A stretch of DNA of 24,529 nt from CAIJXJ01 sp964445115 (GTDB lineage Bacteria > Pseudomonadota > Gammaproteobacteria > Burkholderiales > Methylophilaceae). The notes below the pieces were generated by a model, which was given only the letters and a program-made list of their open reading frames with translations, made no database searches and was not told the origin of the DNA. The DNA is taken from positions 1-24,529 of the forward strand of contig CAYUJU010000040.1 in assembly GCA_964445115.1 (NCBI GenBank), written 5' to 3'. Below are positions 7,649 to 14,972 of this stretch, piece after piece (the stretch's first letter is position 1; each line of letters starts with the position of its first letter). The translations under genes and the position numbers were made by a program.

Positions 7649-8967
7649 GCCACAGCCTCCACCACTTTCTCGGCGTCACAAAGGCGGATTTCGCCAGACA
7701 TGAGTTTGGGAAGGAGGATGTCGCGAAGTTGGGAAAGGCTCTCGGATTCCTGCATATTAGCAACAATTCTTCGATATAGTGGACGCGCTAACTTATCGAA
7801 GGCAACAATAATTTTTTTATCTGGAATTAACACTGGAATAGGTCGAAAGTTCTTTTTGCTTATTTCAGCGAAGGTTGAACCTCCAGAAATTCCCTTTATA
7901 TAATCAAGATTTTCATAGCACCAAAATAACACATATAAATTTGGCAGTGATTTATTGCATATCATAGCAATAAAACCTTGATTTATAGCCGTAGGTACTT
8001 CAGCAATAGCGAGATAACCAATAGGTGCGCGAGAAGATAAAAGGACGGTTCCAACTGGTAGAAGACCTGAACTTATTTTTGATAATCCAGTATCGGTAAT
8101 TTTCCGCTCTGTATTGAGCAATACAGGAAAATTAAGCTTAGATAGGTCTTTGGGTGTAACCCAGTGATGATTTCCATCTTCCCAGTAAACAGATTCTGTT
8201 GTGCTTGGTGTTCCTCCACCTAACGCCCTAACTTCATCACCAATTGCAGATACATGCCACCCCACCGGCTTATCGTCATCATCGAGCGCATCGGGGAAAA
8301 GCGCCCAGAGGTCGGGGGCAAGATAGGGCGGGCGGCCTTCGGCTTTAGCCCGGACGGGGCCGAAATCCACAAACCAGTCCTTGAAAATCGCCCGCGCCAT
8401 CGCTTCGAGCGTTTCGTTCATTTGGCAGTTGAGGTCGATTTTGTCGTCGAGTGCGCCAAGGACAGAGACTATAGCGCGTTGCTCTTCAATAGAAGGTAAC
8501 TGTAGGCTAATCGTCTTCAAATAACTTGAAGGTCGCGCGATAGATGGAACACCAACTTGAGATGCATTAGCAAGAAGTTTATGGCGTCCCTCTAGCGAGT
8601 GAAAATAATTCGCGATGAATTCTGGAACTGCTTTTGATTTGTCACATCTCATATAAAATTGGCGTTGTGAAATTACATAGCGATCATATTTTGATTCTCT
8701 TGGTATGTAAGCAACCTGCCCAATATTGCCCGCATGAGTAAAAATAATATCTTCACGAAAGACATTTGCATTCTTTAAGCATTTTGCATGTTCGTCGGTT
8801 ATAAAATTGAAATCTCCATCCTCAACACGAACGCCATGAAGGTGCGCCCCACTGATTATCGGTACTCCATCAGATACAAAAGTCTCTACTTTTATAGACG
8901 AACCGAATGGTCCCATAGCTATTTTCTCGGCTATGTCTTCTATTCGTACTGTCGGCCACTTATCCAT
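7645..8967 (-). CDS. hsdS: Type I restriction specificity subunit (HsdS)
   Basis: HsdS reads the split target sequence of a type I enzyme and positions the two methylase copies. The 440 residues show two target-recognition domains: the first at about 1-155, from WPTVRIEDIAEK to SSYLKTISLQLPSIEEQ, and the second at about 235-400. They are joined by the conserved helical spacer ALDDKIDLNCQMNETLEAMA and FKDWFVDFGPVRAKAEGRPP. A second conserved helix follows near the C-terminus, with LRDILLPKLMSGEIR. Both recognition domains are AT-rich, while spacer and C-terminus are GC-rich. This is the mosaic pattern left by recombination that swaps specificity domains. The start overlaps hsdM by 8 bp, with GGAGTGGGG as ribosome site, and the end overlaps hsdR by 4 bp. 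Confidence 0.93.
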   Translation of the reverse strand: MDKWPTVRIEDIAEKIAMGPFGSSIKVETFVSDGVPIISGAHLHGVRVEDGDFNFITDEHAKCLKNANVFREDIIFTHAGNIGQVAYIPRESKYDRYVISQRQFYMRCDKSKAVPEFIANYFHSLEGRHKLLANASQVGVPSIARPSSYLKTISLQLPSIEEQRAIVSVLGALDDKIDLNCQMNETLEAMARAIFKDWFVDFGPVRAKAEGRPPYLAPDLWALFPDALDDDDKPVGWHVSAIGDEVRALGGGTPSTTESVYWEDGNHHWVTPKDLSKLNFPVLLNTERKITDTGLSKISSGLLPVGTVLLSSRAPIGYLAIAEVPTAINQGFIAMICNKSLPNLYVLFWCYENLDYIKGISGGSTFAEISKKNFRPIPVLIPDKKIIVAFDKLARPLYRRIVANMQESESLSQLRDILLPKLMSGEIRLCDAEKVVEAVA

Positions 8968-10522
8968 TGCACCCCACTCCCGCCAGCTTCTCCCGAATCG
9001 TCGCCGTCAATATATCGGCCTCCGCGAATTGCCCCTCCAGCTTTTCCTGAAGAGCGGCGAACCGCTCCTCAAACGGCACGTCGTCCACGTCAGCGGACGC
9101 CGCTCCGACATAACGGCCCGGCGTCAAAACGTGTTGATAGGTGCGGATGTCCTCCAGCTTGGCCGCCTTGCAGAACCCCGGTACGTCTTCATAGGCTCCG
9201 GCCCCCGGCTCGCCGCGCCAGGCGTGATAGGTTTTGGCAATCCGGGCAATATCCTCTTCGGCAAACTCCTTGCGCGTTCGATCCACCAGAGCACCCAGCT
9301 TGCGGGCGTCAATAAACAGCACCTCACCGCGTCGGTCGCGCCAGCCTTTGCCGGGATTCTTGTTGCGCGCCAGAAACCACAGACAGGCCGGAATCTGGGT
9401 TGAATAGAAAAGCTGACCCGGCAGGGCGATCATGCAGTCCACGATGTCGGCCTCGACCATCGCCCGGCGAATCTCCCCCTCCCCACTTTGCGCGGATGAC
9501 ATGGAGCCATTGGCTAAAACCACGCCCGCTGTGCCATTGGGGGCCAGGTGATGAACGATATGCTGGAGCCAGCCGTAGTTGGCGTTTCCCACGGGCGGAA
9601 TGCCAAATTTCCATCGTGCATCCTCGCGCAAACGCTCGCCGCCCCAATCGGAAATATTGAAGGGGGGATTAGCGAGAATGTAATCGGCCTTGAGGTCCTT
9701 CAGCTCGTCCTTGTGGAAACTGCCTTCGTTGTTCCATCGGACATCGGCGTCAATGCCGCGCACGGCCAGATTCATCTTGCACAGCCGCCAGGTCGTGTAG
9801 TTGCTCTCCTGCCCATAGATGGCAATGTCGCCAATCCGCCCGCCGTGGGACTGCACGAATTTCTCAGACTGCACGAACATGCCGCCGGAGCCGCAACACG
9901 GGTCATAGACCCGGCCCTTGTAGGGTTCCAGCATCTCCACCAGTACCCCCACCACAGAACGAGGCGTGTAGAACTCCCCGCCGCGTTTGCCTTCGGCCCC
10001 GGCAAAGCCGCCCAGAAAATACTCATAGACGCGGCCCAGAATGTCCTTGGAACGGTCGGCATCCTGCCCCATCGCAATACCGCTGATCAGGTCGATCAAC
10101 TCGCCCAGCATGATCTTGTTCATGGCGGGCCGGGCATAGTCCTTGGGCAAAACGCCCTTGAGCGAGGCGTTGCTGGCCTCCAGGATGATCATGGCGTCGT
10201 CAATGATCTTGCCGATGGTCGCTTGCCGGGCGTTGTCCTGAAGGTGAGACCAGCGGGCCTCTTTGGGAACCCAGAAGACGTTTTCGGCCAGATATTCCTC
10301 CGGGTCTTCCGCGTCGGAAAGGTTGTCCTGCAAGAGCGCGCTACGCTTGGCCTCGAACGCATCGGAGATGTATTTCAGGAAGATCAAGCCAAGGGCAACA
10401 TGCTTGTATTCCGAAGCATCCATGTTGCCGCGCAGCTTGTCGGCGGTCAGAAACAGCTTGGCCTCAAACCCGAGATTAGCGCCGTTGTGGTTATTTTTCG
10501 GTTCCGTCTTGGCTTTCGCCAT
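8960..10522 (-). CDS. hsdM: Type I DNA adenine methyltransferase (HsdM)
   Basis: HsdM transfers a methyl group from S-adenosylmethionine to adenine N6 in the target and is also needed for restriction. The 520 residues show the N-terminal HsdM helical domain (LWxxADxLRGN-like start, EYKHVALGLIFLKYISDAF), then GEFYTPRSVVGVLVEMLEPYK, the cofactor motif VYDPCCGSGGMF, and catalytic ANPPFNISDWGG. Length is normal. The ATG at 10522 is preceded by GGGGAG 6 bp upstream. As the first gene of the operon it allows the methylase to be made before the nuclease. Its upstream region contains a perfect 11-6-11 inverted repeat (10590-10617) that may be an operator shared with the partition system. Confidence 0.95.
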   Translation of the reverse strand: MAKAKTEPKNNHNGANLGFEAKLFLTADKLRGNMDASEYKHVALGLIFLKYISDAFEAKRSALLQDNLSDAEDPEEYLAENVFWVPKEARWSHLQDNARQATIGKIIDDAMIILEASNASLKGVLPKDYARPAMNKIMLGELIDLISGIAMGQDADRSKDILGRVYEYFLGGFAGAEGKRGGEFYTPRSVVGVLVEMLEPYKGRVYDPCCGSGGMFVQSEKFVQSHGGRIGDIAIYGQESNYTTWRLCKMNLAVRGIDADVRWNNEGSFHKDELKDLKADYILANPPFNISDWGGERLREDARWKFGIPPVGNANYGWLQHIVHHLAPNGTAGVVLANGSMSSAQSGEGEIRRAMVEADIVDCMIALPGQLFYSTQIPACLWFLARNKNPGKGWRDRRGEVLFIDARKLGALVDRTRKEFAEEDIARIAKTYHAWRGEPGAGAYEDVPGFCKAAKLEDIRTYQHVLTPGRYVGAASADVDDVPFEERFAALQEKLEGQFAEADILTATIREKLAGVGCNG

Positions 10523-10589
10523 GCTGCTCCCCTTTGGAAATCAGGCTTTGAGAAAAAACGACATGAATTATGTTTTTCTTGTTTTGTTA

Positions 10590-10617
10590 AAATACGATTT
10601 TAATGTAAATCGTATTT
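10590..10617. promoter_or_regulatory. Perfect inverted repeat between parG and hsdM
   Basis: AAATACGATTT (10590-10600) and AAATCGTATTT (10607-10617) form an 11-bp perfect inverted repeat with a 6-bp centre. The site overlaps the stop codon of parG and lies about 70 bp upstream of hsdM, which starts its own operon. The half-site AAATCGTATTT occurs again at 11586-11596 and 12482-12492. It is a likely binding site for a symmetric DNA-binding protein, most simply ParG, and could control hsd transcription. It could also act as an AT-rich terminator. Confidence 0.55.
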
Positions 10618-10840
10618 ACGATAACCGGAAATGCTTTTCCAGCAACTCCCTCACTTCATCCGCCATCTTCACACCCCGGATAGCGCACTGGCTCTTGATC
10701 CGGGCGTGCAGGCTGGCCGGAACATCAATGGTCAATCGCTTCATGGATTCTGTCTCGCGATTTTTCACCCATTCGTCGGCCTTGGGGGTTTCCGGCGGTA
10801 CAACGCTTGGCTTGGGTCCAAAAGATACTTTCTTGTTCAT
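10616..10840 (-). CDS. ParG-like partition adaptor, ribbon-helix-helix
   Basis: This 74-residue basic protein has an unstructured, proline-rich N-terminus (about 1-30) and a C-terminal ribbon-helix-helix fold: MKRLTIDVPASLHARIKSQC as the strand and first helix, then IRGVKMADEVRELLEKHF as the second helix. ParG-type proteins dimerise, bind centromere and operator repeats, repress the par operon, and use the flexible N-terminus to stimulate the ParA ATPase. The gene overlaps the stop of parA by 4 bp (ATGA), so the two are coupled. Its likely DNA targets are the TACGA/TCGTA palindromes around the operon. The family name is inferred from size, fold and position. Confidence 0.8.
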   Translation of the reverse strand: MNKKVSFGPKPSVVPPETPKADEWVKNRETESMKRLTIDVPASLHARIKSQCAIRGVKMADEVRELLEKHFRLS

Positions 10841-11484
10841 GCCGCTGCCTCTGTCTTGATCACCTGTCCCAATAATTCCTCGGCAAGAGCCATGACCTCC
10901 CGGCTCGCAAGACTTGTCGGATCGTCTTCGAGAACCGTGCTACCGCTTCCCGCGCTCTCGGCGAACGCAACGCGCTGCCCGATATGCGTCGCCAGAACGG
11001 GAATATCATAGCCCGCAAGCGCCTCGGCCACGTCGCGCCCAATCGCCGTATTTACAATTTTACGATTAATAACAAATGCACTTTTGATGTTTTCATTATA
11101 GGTAGCGGCCTCCCTAATTAAGTCCACAATCTCTTTGGCCGCCCAAACATCGTAAGGTGAGGGTTGAACGGGAATAACCACGCAGTCGGCGGACATGATC
11201 GCCGAACGGGCTAGTTCGTTCACGCGCGGCGGGCCGTCAATGATGATGTGGTCATAATGTGGGGTGTGGGCCGGGACTTCCTTATGAAGTTTCGGCTTGG
11301 GAAATCCGATGACCGGAAACAGGGGGTCCGCCGTCCGGCAAGCCGCCCAATCGAGCGCGCTGCCCTGTGGATCAGCATCGATCAACAGAACACGCATGCC
11401 ACTCCGGGCAAGTGCCGCTGCAATGTGAACGGCAAGGGTGGTCTTGCCTACGCCGCCTTTCTGGTTGAGAAAAGCAAAGATCAT
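10837..11484 (-). CDS. parA: ParA-family partition ATPase
   Basis: This 215-residue Walker-type ATPase is of the short ParF/Ib class, without an N-terminal DNA-binding domain. It has the deviant Walker A KGGVGKTT at the N-terminus, LLIDADPQGSALDW, and Walker B HIIIDGPPRVNEL. It drives plasmid segregation by forming ATP-dependent gradients on the nucleoid, through the small partner encoded directly downstream. AAGGAAA lies 7 bp before the ATG. Upstream is the palindrome TTTACGATTAATCGTAAA (11514-11531), a probable operator or centromere. An AT-rich patch inside the gene, near 11049-11072, contains a further TTTTACGATTAAT copy. Confidence 0.9.
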   Translation of the reverse strand: MIFAFLNQKGGVGKTTLAVHIAAALARSGMRVLLIDADPQGSALDWAACRTADPLFPVIGFPKPKLHKEVPAHTPHYDHIIIDGPPRVNELARSAIMSADCVVIPVQPSPYDVWAAKEIVDLIREAATYNENIKSAFVINRKIVNTAIGRDVAEALAGYDIPVLATHIGQRVAFAESAGSGSTVLEDDPTSLASREVMALAEELLGQVIKTEAAA

Positions 11485-11513
11485 CAGAATTTCCTTATTT
11501 CTGGCTTTGTAAA

Positions 11514-11596
11514 TTTACGATTAATCGTAAAAGCGGATTCCAGACAAGTCAAGGCAGTATCGCGCCTTCAATACGCTTTTCATTAAAATCGTATTT
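11514..11596. promoter_or_regulatory. par operator/centromere candidate
   Basis: An 18-bp perfect palindrome TTTACGATTAATCGTAAA (11514-11531) lies 29 bp upstream of parA, and a half-site AAATCGTATTT lies at 11586-11596. The same palindrome and half-site recur at 12466-12492. Their position in front of parA-parG fits an autoregulatory operator and a plasmid centromere. The string CTTTTCATTAAAA in this region also occurs near 4351. Confidence 0.6.
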
Positions 11597-11611
11597 CATA
11601 CTTTACGCCTA

Positions 11612-11640
11612 AATCTGTGCAGCAAGCTGCTGCACAGATT
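11612..11640. terminator. Strong hairpin after the higBA-like module
   Basis: AATCTGTGCAGCA (11612-11624) pairs perfectly with TGCTGCACAGATT (11628-11640) across a 3-nt loop. It lies 23 bp after the antitoxin stop codon (minus strand), where a terminator is expected. Only TTTA follows on the minus strand, so termination would be weak. A protein-binding palindrome for the par system is the alternative. Confidence 0.5.
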
Positions 11641-11663
11641 CTTCATGACGCGCTGACCGGCGG

Positions 11664-11990
11664 TTATTCCGCTCCCAAAATCAGAGCCTGCTCTCCGGCG
11701 GGCCTGACTCTGATTTCCACATCAACCCGTTGGCTAAGCCGGTTTAGAACCGTGATCAGCCGGTCAATGGTGAATCGTTGGAGCCGGGGTCGGCGAATGC
11801 GGGAGAACTCAGAATGATCGATCCCGGTCATCTCCTCAGCCTTGCGTGTGGACCAGCCCCGTTCGTCCAGAACGCTGATGATATTGGCGGCAAGAATGGC
11901 TTTCGTCTGGCGAACGTCGGCGTCTGGCCGTTCCAAATCCCGATAGATGTTGCCGCTACCTCTTATGAGTTCAATCTCTTCAGTCATCAC
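11664..11990 (-). CDS. HigA-like antitoxin, XRE helix-turn-helix
   Basis: This 108-residue protein has a helix-turn-helix of the HigA/XRE type: VRQTKAILAANIISVLDERGWSTRKAEEMTGIDHSEFSRIRRPRLQRFTIDRLITVLNRL spans roughly residues 26-85 (given here only by its key parts: WSTRKAEEMTG as helices 2-3, HSEFSRIR as the recognition helix). Such proteins neutralise the toxin encoded just upstream and repress the shared promoter. The start overlaps the toxin stop by 4 bp (ATGA), so translation is coupled. The order is toxin first, then antitoxin, as in higBA modules. Confidence 0.82.
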   Translation of the reverse strand: MMTEEIELIRGSGNIYRDLERPDADVRQTKAILAANIISVLDERGWSTRKAEEMTGIDHSEFSRIRRPRLQRFTIDRLITVLNRLSQRVDVEIRVRPAGEQALILGAE

Positions 11991-12331
11991 AACACCTCCT
12001 TCAATCGCTTCAGGCGTTCGCGGATTAAGTCGATTTCCCGTTGTGGCGTGGCTATGCCCGTCTTGGATTTCTTCTGAAAGGCATGGATGACCCAGATGTC
12101 GGTATCGATCTGTACGTCATAGACCAGCCGGTACGCATCGCCTCGGAACCGCAAGGCAACCTCAAACACACCGGAACCCATGCCTTTCATGGGCTTGGCA
12201 ATCTCGGCTTTTCCCCCCTCAGCGGCAACGGTTAAAGCGTCCAGAATTTCATCCTGTGCGCCCTCCGGGAAGTCCTCAAAGTCTTTCCGTGCCGCTTTGA
12301 TCCATGAGATTTCACGGGTATCTCTGCTCAT
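11987..12331 (-). CDS. HigB/RelE-family toxin (Gp49-like)
   Basis: This 114-residue protein fits the phage-derived Gp49/HigB-like branch of the RelE superfamily, which are ribosome-dependent or free mRNA endonucleases. Visible features are ISWIKAARKDFEDFPEGAQ at the N-terminus, MKGMGSGVFEVALRFRGDAYR in the core, and VIHAFQKKSKTGIATPQREI, the usual FxKKs-TP signature. I chose the ATG at 12331; a TTG one codon earlier is also possible, and neither has a clear Shine-Dalgarno, so toxin translation may be weak by design. A 14-bp palindrome 10 bp upstream is the likely operator. The module probably stabilises the plasmid. Confidence 0.85.
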   Translation of the reverse strand: MSRDTREISWIKAARKDFEDFPEGAQDEILDALTVAAEGGKAEIAKPMKGMGSGVFEVALRFRGDAYRLVYDVQIDTDIWVIHAFQKKSKTGIATPQREIDLIRERLKRLKEVL

Positions 12332-12341
12332 CAAATGATGA

Positions 12342-12355
12342 TGACAAATTTGTCA
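12342..12355. promoter_or_regulatory. Operator palindrome of the toxin-antitoxin module
   Basis: TGACAAATTTGTCA is a perfect 14-bp palindrome directly upstream of the toxin start. A -10-like TATAAT on the minus strand (12399-12404) lies further upstream. Autoregulation by the helix-turn-helix antitoxin would fit. It is different in sequence from the TACGA/TCGTA family. Confidence 0.5.
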
Positions 12356-12441
12356 CCACTCCGTCAAGCGTTATTATTCGACCCAGCACATAATTTTTAT
12401 TATAAATTTCAAAATGTTTCTCAAAAGCAGTTTATTAATGG

Positions 12442-12492
12442 AATACGATTTAACTGATACACTTATTTACGATTAATCGTAAAATCGTATTT
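12442..12492. promoter_or_regulatory. TACGA/TCGTA site cluster upstream of the TA module
   Basis: The cluster contains AATACGATTT (12442-12451), the perfect palindrome TTTACGATTAATCGTAAA (12466-12483) and AAATCGTATTT (12482-12492). The palindrome is identical to the one upstream of parA, and the half-site is identical to those at 10607 and 11586. It lies between the end of the primase-like gene and the toxin-antitoxin promoter region. Confidence 0.6.
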
Positions 12493-12508
12493 ATACAAGA
12501 TTCAGCTT

Positions 12509-13513
12509 TTATCGCCGCAAAACCAGTTTCTGGGGCCGGTCTGCCGCTGGGGCGGCGGGTCTGAGTCCGTCCGCCCTGAGCGTGTCGTTCCAATCCGCGC
12601 CCTCGCGCTCCGGGCGGCTGTCCATCGGGGCTAAATCCTCCCGTCCGGTCGCCAGAACAATCCCCTTGATCTGCTCGGCCAGGTGCCTGCCGCCCGCATC
12701 GTTGTTGGTAGCCATCAGGATCGACGCGCCAGCAGAGAGTTTCAGGAAAGCGGATGCCAGCAACTGGCGCTGCATGGGATTCATCTCGCCCGCGATGGAG
12801 AAATACCGGGTTCCCTCGGGGTGGTGCAGGGCATGGTAACTGATGGCCTCAATGGCGCTCTCGGTGATGACCAAACTATGGTCGTCGGGGTGATGGGTAG
12901 AATACCAAAGCCCCTTTTGTCCGCCCTTGGCAAAACCCTTGAAGCGGGTATTGCGCAGTTCAAAACCGCACAGTCCTTGCCAGTCATAGTGCGGAAAAAC
13001 AGCGTTGCCGTGCCGGTCAGTGTAAATCTTGCCCACAAAGCGCGGGTCGGCCAGTACGGCGGCGGGAATTTTGCGCTCGGCCTCCAGGTAGGGATGCGCG
13101 CCCTGAACCGGCTGCATGGCGGCAAATTGCGCCCGGATATGAGCCAGGTCACGGGGGATAGGTTCCACGTCCTCAACGTAGCTCGCCGGGGGGGGTCTGC
13201 GGGGCGGGTTGGGATTTTCTCCTACCCACGGTCTGAGGGCCTTACGGACCTCGCCAAGGGCAAGGCGCTGCCGGTTCTGAATGAAGTCGATGATCGTGCC
13301 GTGGTCGGCGTCGTCCCGAACCGAAAAATAAATCCAGTGCCCGCTGGCCGCGTCCTTGCCAATGATGATCTTGTCATCACCGGGGCCGCGCAGGGTGGCG
13401 CTGTTCCGGCTGCTTTCCTTCCGGTCAAGCGCATACCCCTGAGCGGCGGCATACTCGGTCAGATTGATGCGCCGTTTGAAGTCGTCCATCTCCTGTGTGC
13501 GGGTCGGAGGCAT
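12509..13513 (-). CDS. Toprim/DUF3991 primase-like plasmid protein
   Basis: This 334-residue protein resembles the DUF3991-plus-toprim proteins common on plasmids and integrative elements. The N-terminal half contains a zinc-finger-like region without obvious cysteines (FKRRINLTEYAAAQGYALDR, ending in GTIIDFIQNRQ). The middle has YLEAERKIPAAVLADPRF and VFPHYDWQGLCGFELRN. The toprim part shows SLVITESAIEAISYHAL (catalytic glutamate) and SILMATNNDAGGRHLAEQIK, where the usual DxD is reduced to NNDAGG. A role in priming replication or conjugative DNA synthesis is the usual suggestion for the family. It lies beside the origin, divergent from rep. The start at 13513 lacks a good ribosome site; an ATG at 13489 has AGGAG too close to it. 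Confidence 0.8.
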   Translation of the reverse strand: MPPTRTQEMDDFKRRINLTEYAAAQGYALDRKESSRNSATLRGPGDDKIIIGKDAASGHWIYFSVRDDADHGTIIDFIQNRQRLALGEVRKALRPWVGENPNPPRRPPPASYVEDVEPIPRDLAHIRAQFAAMQPVQGAHPYLEAERKIPAAVLADPRFVGKIYTDRHGNAVFPHYDWQGLCGFELRNTRFKGFAKGGQKGLWYSTHHPDDHSLVITESAIEAISYHALHHPEGTRYFSIAGEMNPMQRQLLASAFLKLSAGASILMATNNDAGGRHLAEQIKGIVLATGREDLAPMDSRPEREGADWNDTLRADGLRPAAPAADRPQKLVLRR

Positions 13514-13529
13514 GGTTTGAACATACTCT

Positions 13530-13572
13530 GGCGATAGGAAAAGGAAAGCCCCTTTTTCTTTTTCCTATCGCC
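13530..13572. other. Long purine/pyrimidine-armed hairpin
   Basis: GGCGATAGGAAAA (13530-13542) pairs perfectly with TTTTCCTATCGCC (13560-13572), and pairing continues imperfectly inward. It lies in the leader of the primase-like gene, between it and the origin. The arm contains the recurring motif TAGGAAAAGGA. It could be a bidirectional terminator insulating the origin, or a single-strand initiation structure. Confidence 0.5.
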
Positions 13573-13857
13573 CGTGCGCCTGTGTTTTTCGCAGTTGGCT
13601 GCTTTTCCACCAGTGGCCCCTCCCAACTACAGGTGTTTTTAAAGGTACAGGGGTATATAGGGGGTAGGCGTAACTTTTTGATTATTAAATGTTTCTGGCA
13701 ATTTCGCGGGAGTGTTTATGCGTAAGTCCGGGAGTGTTTATGCGTAGAATGGCCGCTTAGGCGGGAGTGTTTATGCGTGGATAACTTTCCAAAACCCCTC
13801 GCCTCTGTGGATAAATCCGGCCTATGATTTCCTTGAGGGTTAGCAGGAGTTCAGGAC
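13573..13857. other. Iteron replication origin (oriV)
   Basis: Three identical 17-bp direct repeats CGGGAGTGTTTATGCGT lie at 13707-13723, 13729-13745 and 13762-13778. Their start-to-start distances are 22 and 33 bp, whole multiples of about 11 bp. A near-consensus DnaA box (13776-13784, CGTGGATAA) and a perfect one (13806-13814, TGTGGATAA) follow. An AT-rich stretch at 13671-13700 could be the unwinding region. The rep gene begins 44 bp after the last box, so Rep binding could also control its own promoter. Confidence 0.85.
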
Positions 13858-14967
13858 ATGCTCGAAAGAAACGTAGACAAGCTTTTCGCCGAATCTATGG
13901 CGATTGAAGCGGAAGATGCGAAGCAGGCCGGGACGGTAGGCTTCATGGCTCGCGCCTTGACGCAAGCCACCATGCCGCATAAGGAAACGCCGGGCAACGA
14001 ATTCACGCGGCGTAATGGGAATTTTACCCTTTCCATGGTGTGCCCTAACCATATTGGCCTTCCCTACGGTAGCTATCCTCGGCTCCTGCTGTCGTGGCTG
14101 ACAACGGAAGCCGTCCGCACCAAATCCCCCATTCTTGAACTTGGGCCGTCCCTGTCCGCTTTTATGGCGGAACTGGGCCTTATCCCAACAGGGGGACGAT
14201 GGGGGACGATTCACCGTCTGCGGGATCAAATGAAGCGTTTGTTTTCCGCAACGGTATCTTGCGACTATGCAGATGACACTAAAGACGGCGCGGATAGATA
14301 CCTTATCGCAAAACAATATCGGCTCTGGTGGGACCCAAAATCTCCTGCGCAAGTCCCGCTCTGGAAATCTACAGTCACGCTTTATGAAGATTTCTTCCGG
14401 GAGATTATAGAAAGACCTGTCCCGATTGATATGCGGGCACTCAAGGCGCTCAAGCGTTCCCCGCTGGCTCTGGATATCTATTGCTGGCTAACCTACCGCA
14501 TGTTTTATCTGCGCAAGCCCACAGAAATCCCGTGGCACTCTTTGCAATTGCAATTCGGAGCAGATTATCCAACTACCGGACAGGGTTTAAGGGACTTCAA
14601 AAAGAATTTCCTCAAGCATCTCCGGGCCGTTAATGTCATCTACCCGGAAGCCAATGTTGAGGAAGGGGAACGGGGCTTATTGCTCAAGCCCAGCAAACCG
14701 CATGTCCCGCAATTGCCGCCTCCGGCCTTGCCTCATCTCAAAAATAATCCTGCGCCGCAACCGCTCATTTTACCGGCCATGGGCGGCAAGATTCTCTTGC
14801 AGACCTCTACCTATGAGAAGGCCAAGAAAGCCGCGCCGGGGTGGGATGTCTACGAGCTGGAAAGGCAATGGCGGGAATGGATTGAGGACAAGGACCCCCC
14901 ACAAAACCCGGATGCGGCTTTTATTGCCTTTTGCCGCAATAAATTCGCCCGTGAAGGCCGCCCCTAG
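13858..14967 (+). CDS. repA: RepA_C-type plasmid replication initiator
   Basis: This 369-residue protein resembles the plasmid RepA family with a RepA_C domain. The recognisable parts are SMVCPNHIGLPYGSYPRLLLSWLTTEAV (around 58-86), FMAELGLIPTGGRWGTIHRLRDQMKRLF, and RALKRSPLALDIYCWLTYRM with PTEIPWHSLQLQFG. RepA binds the iterons just upstream and opens the origin with DnaA. AGGAG lies 8 bp before the ATG at 13858. A proline-rich linker (about 280-305) leads to a short C-terminal helical part with WREWIEDKDPPQNPDAAF. The coupling-protein gene starts 5 bp after its stop, which ties replication and transfer functions into one transcript. Confidence 0.88.
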   Translation: MLERNVDKLFAESMAIEAEDAKQAGTVGFMARALTQATMPHKETPGNEFTRRNGNFTLSMVCPNHIGLPYGSYPRLLLSWLTTEAVRTKSPILELGPSLSAFMAELGLIPTGGRWGTIHRLRDQMKRLFSATVSCDYADDTKDGADRYLIAKQYRLWWDPKSPAQVPLWKSTVTLYEDFFREIIERPVPIDMRALKALKRSPLALDIYCWLTYRMFYLRKPTEIPWHSLQLQFGADYPTTGQGLRDFKKNFLKHLRAVNVIYPEANVEEGERGLLLKPSKPHVPQLPPPALPHLKNNPAPQPLILPAMGGKILLQTSTYEKAKKAAPGWDVYELERQWREWIEDKDPPQNPDAAFIAFCRNKFAREGRP

Positions 14968-14972
14968 CTTTT

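Noticed and set aside
9548..10603. Plus-strand open frame (351 codons) opposite hsdM
   Set aside because: It lies wholly antisense to conserved hsdM motifs and extends past its start only through AT-rich DNA.
10590..10617. 11-6-11 inverted repeat resembling a dif/pdif recombination site
   Set aside because: The arm and spacer lengths fit, but the conserved ATAA-6-TTAT centre of XerC/XerD sites is missing, and the half-sites recur as operator-like palindromes.
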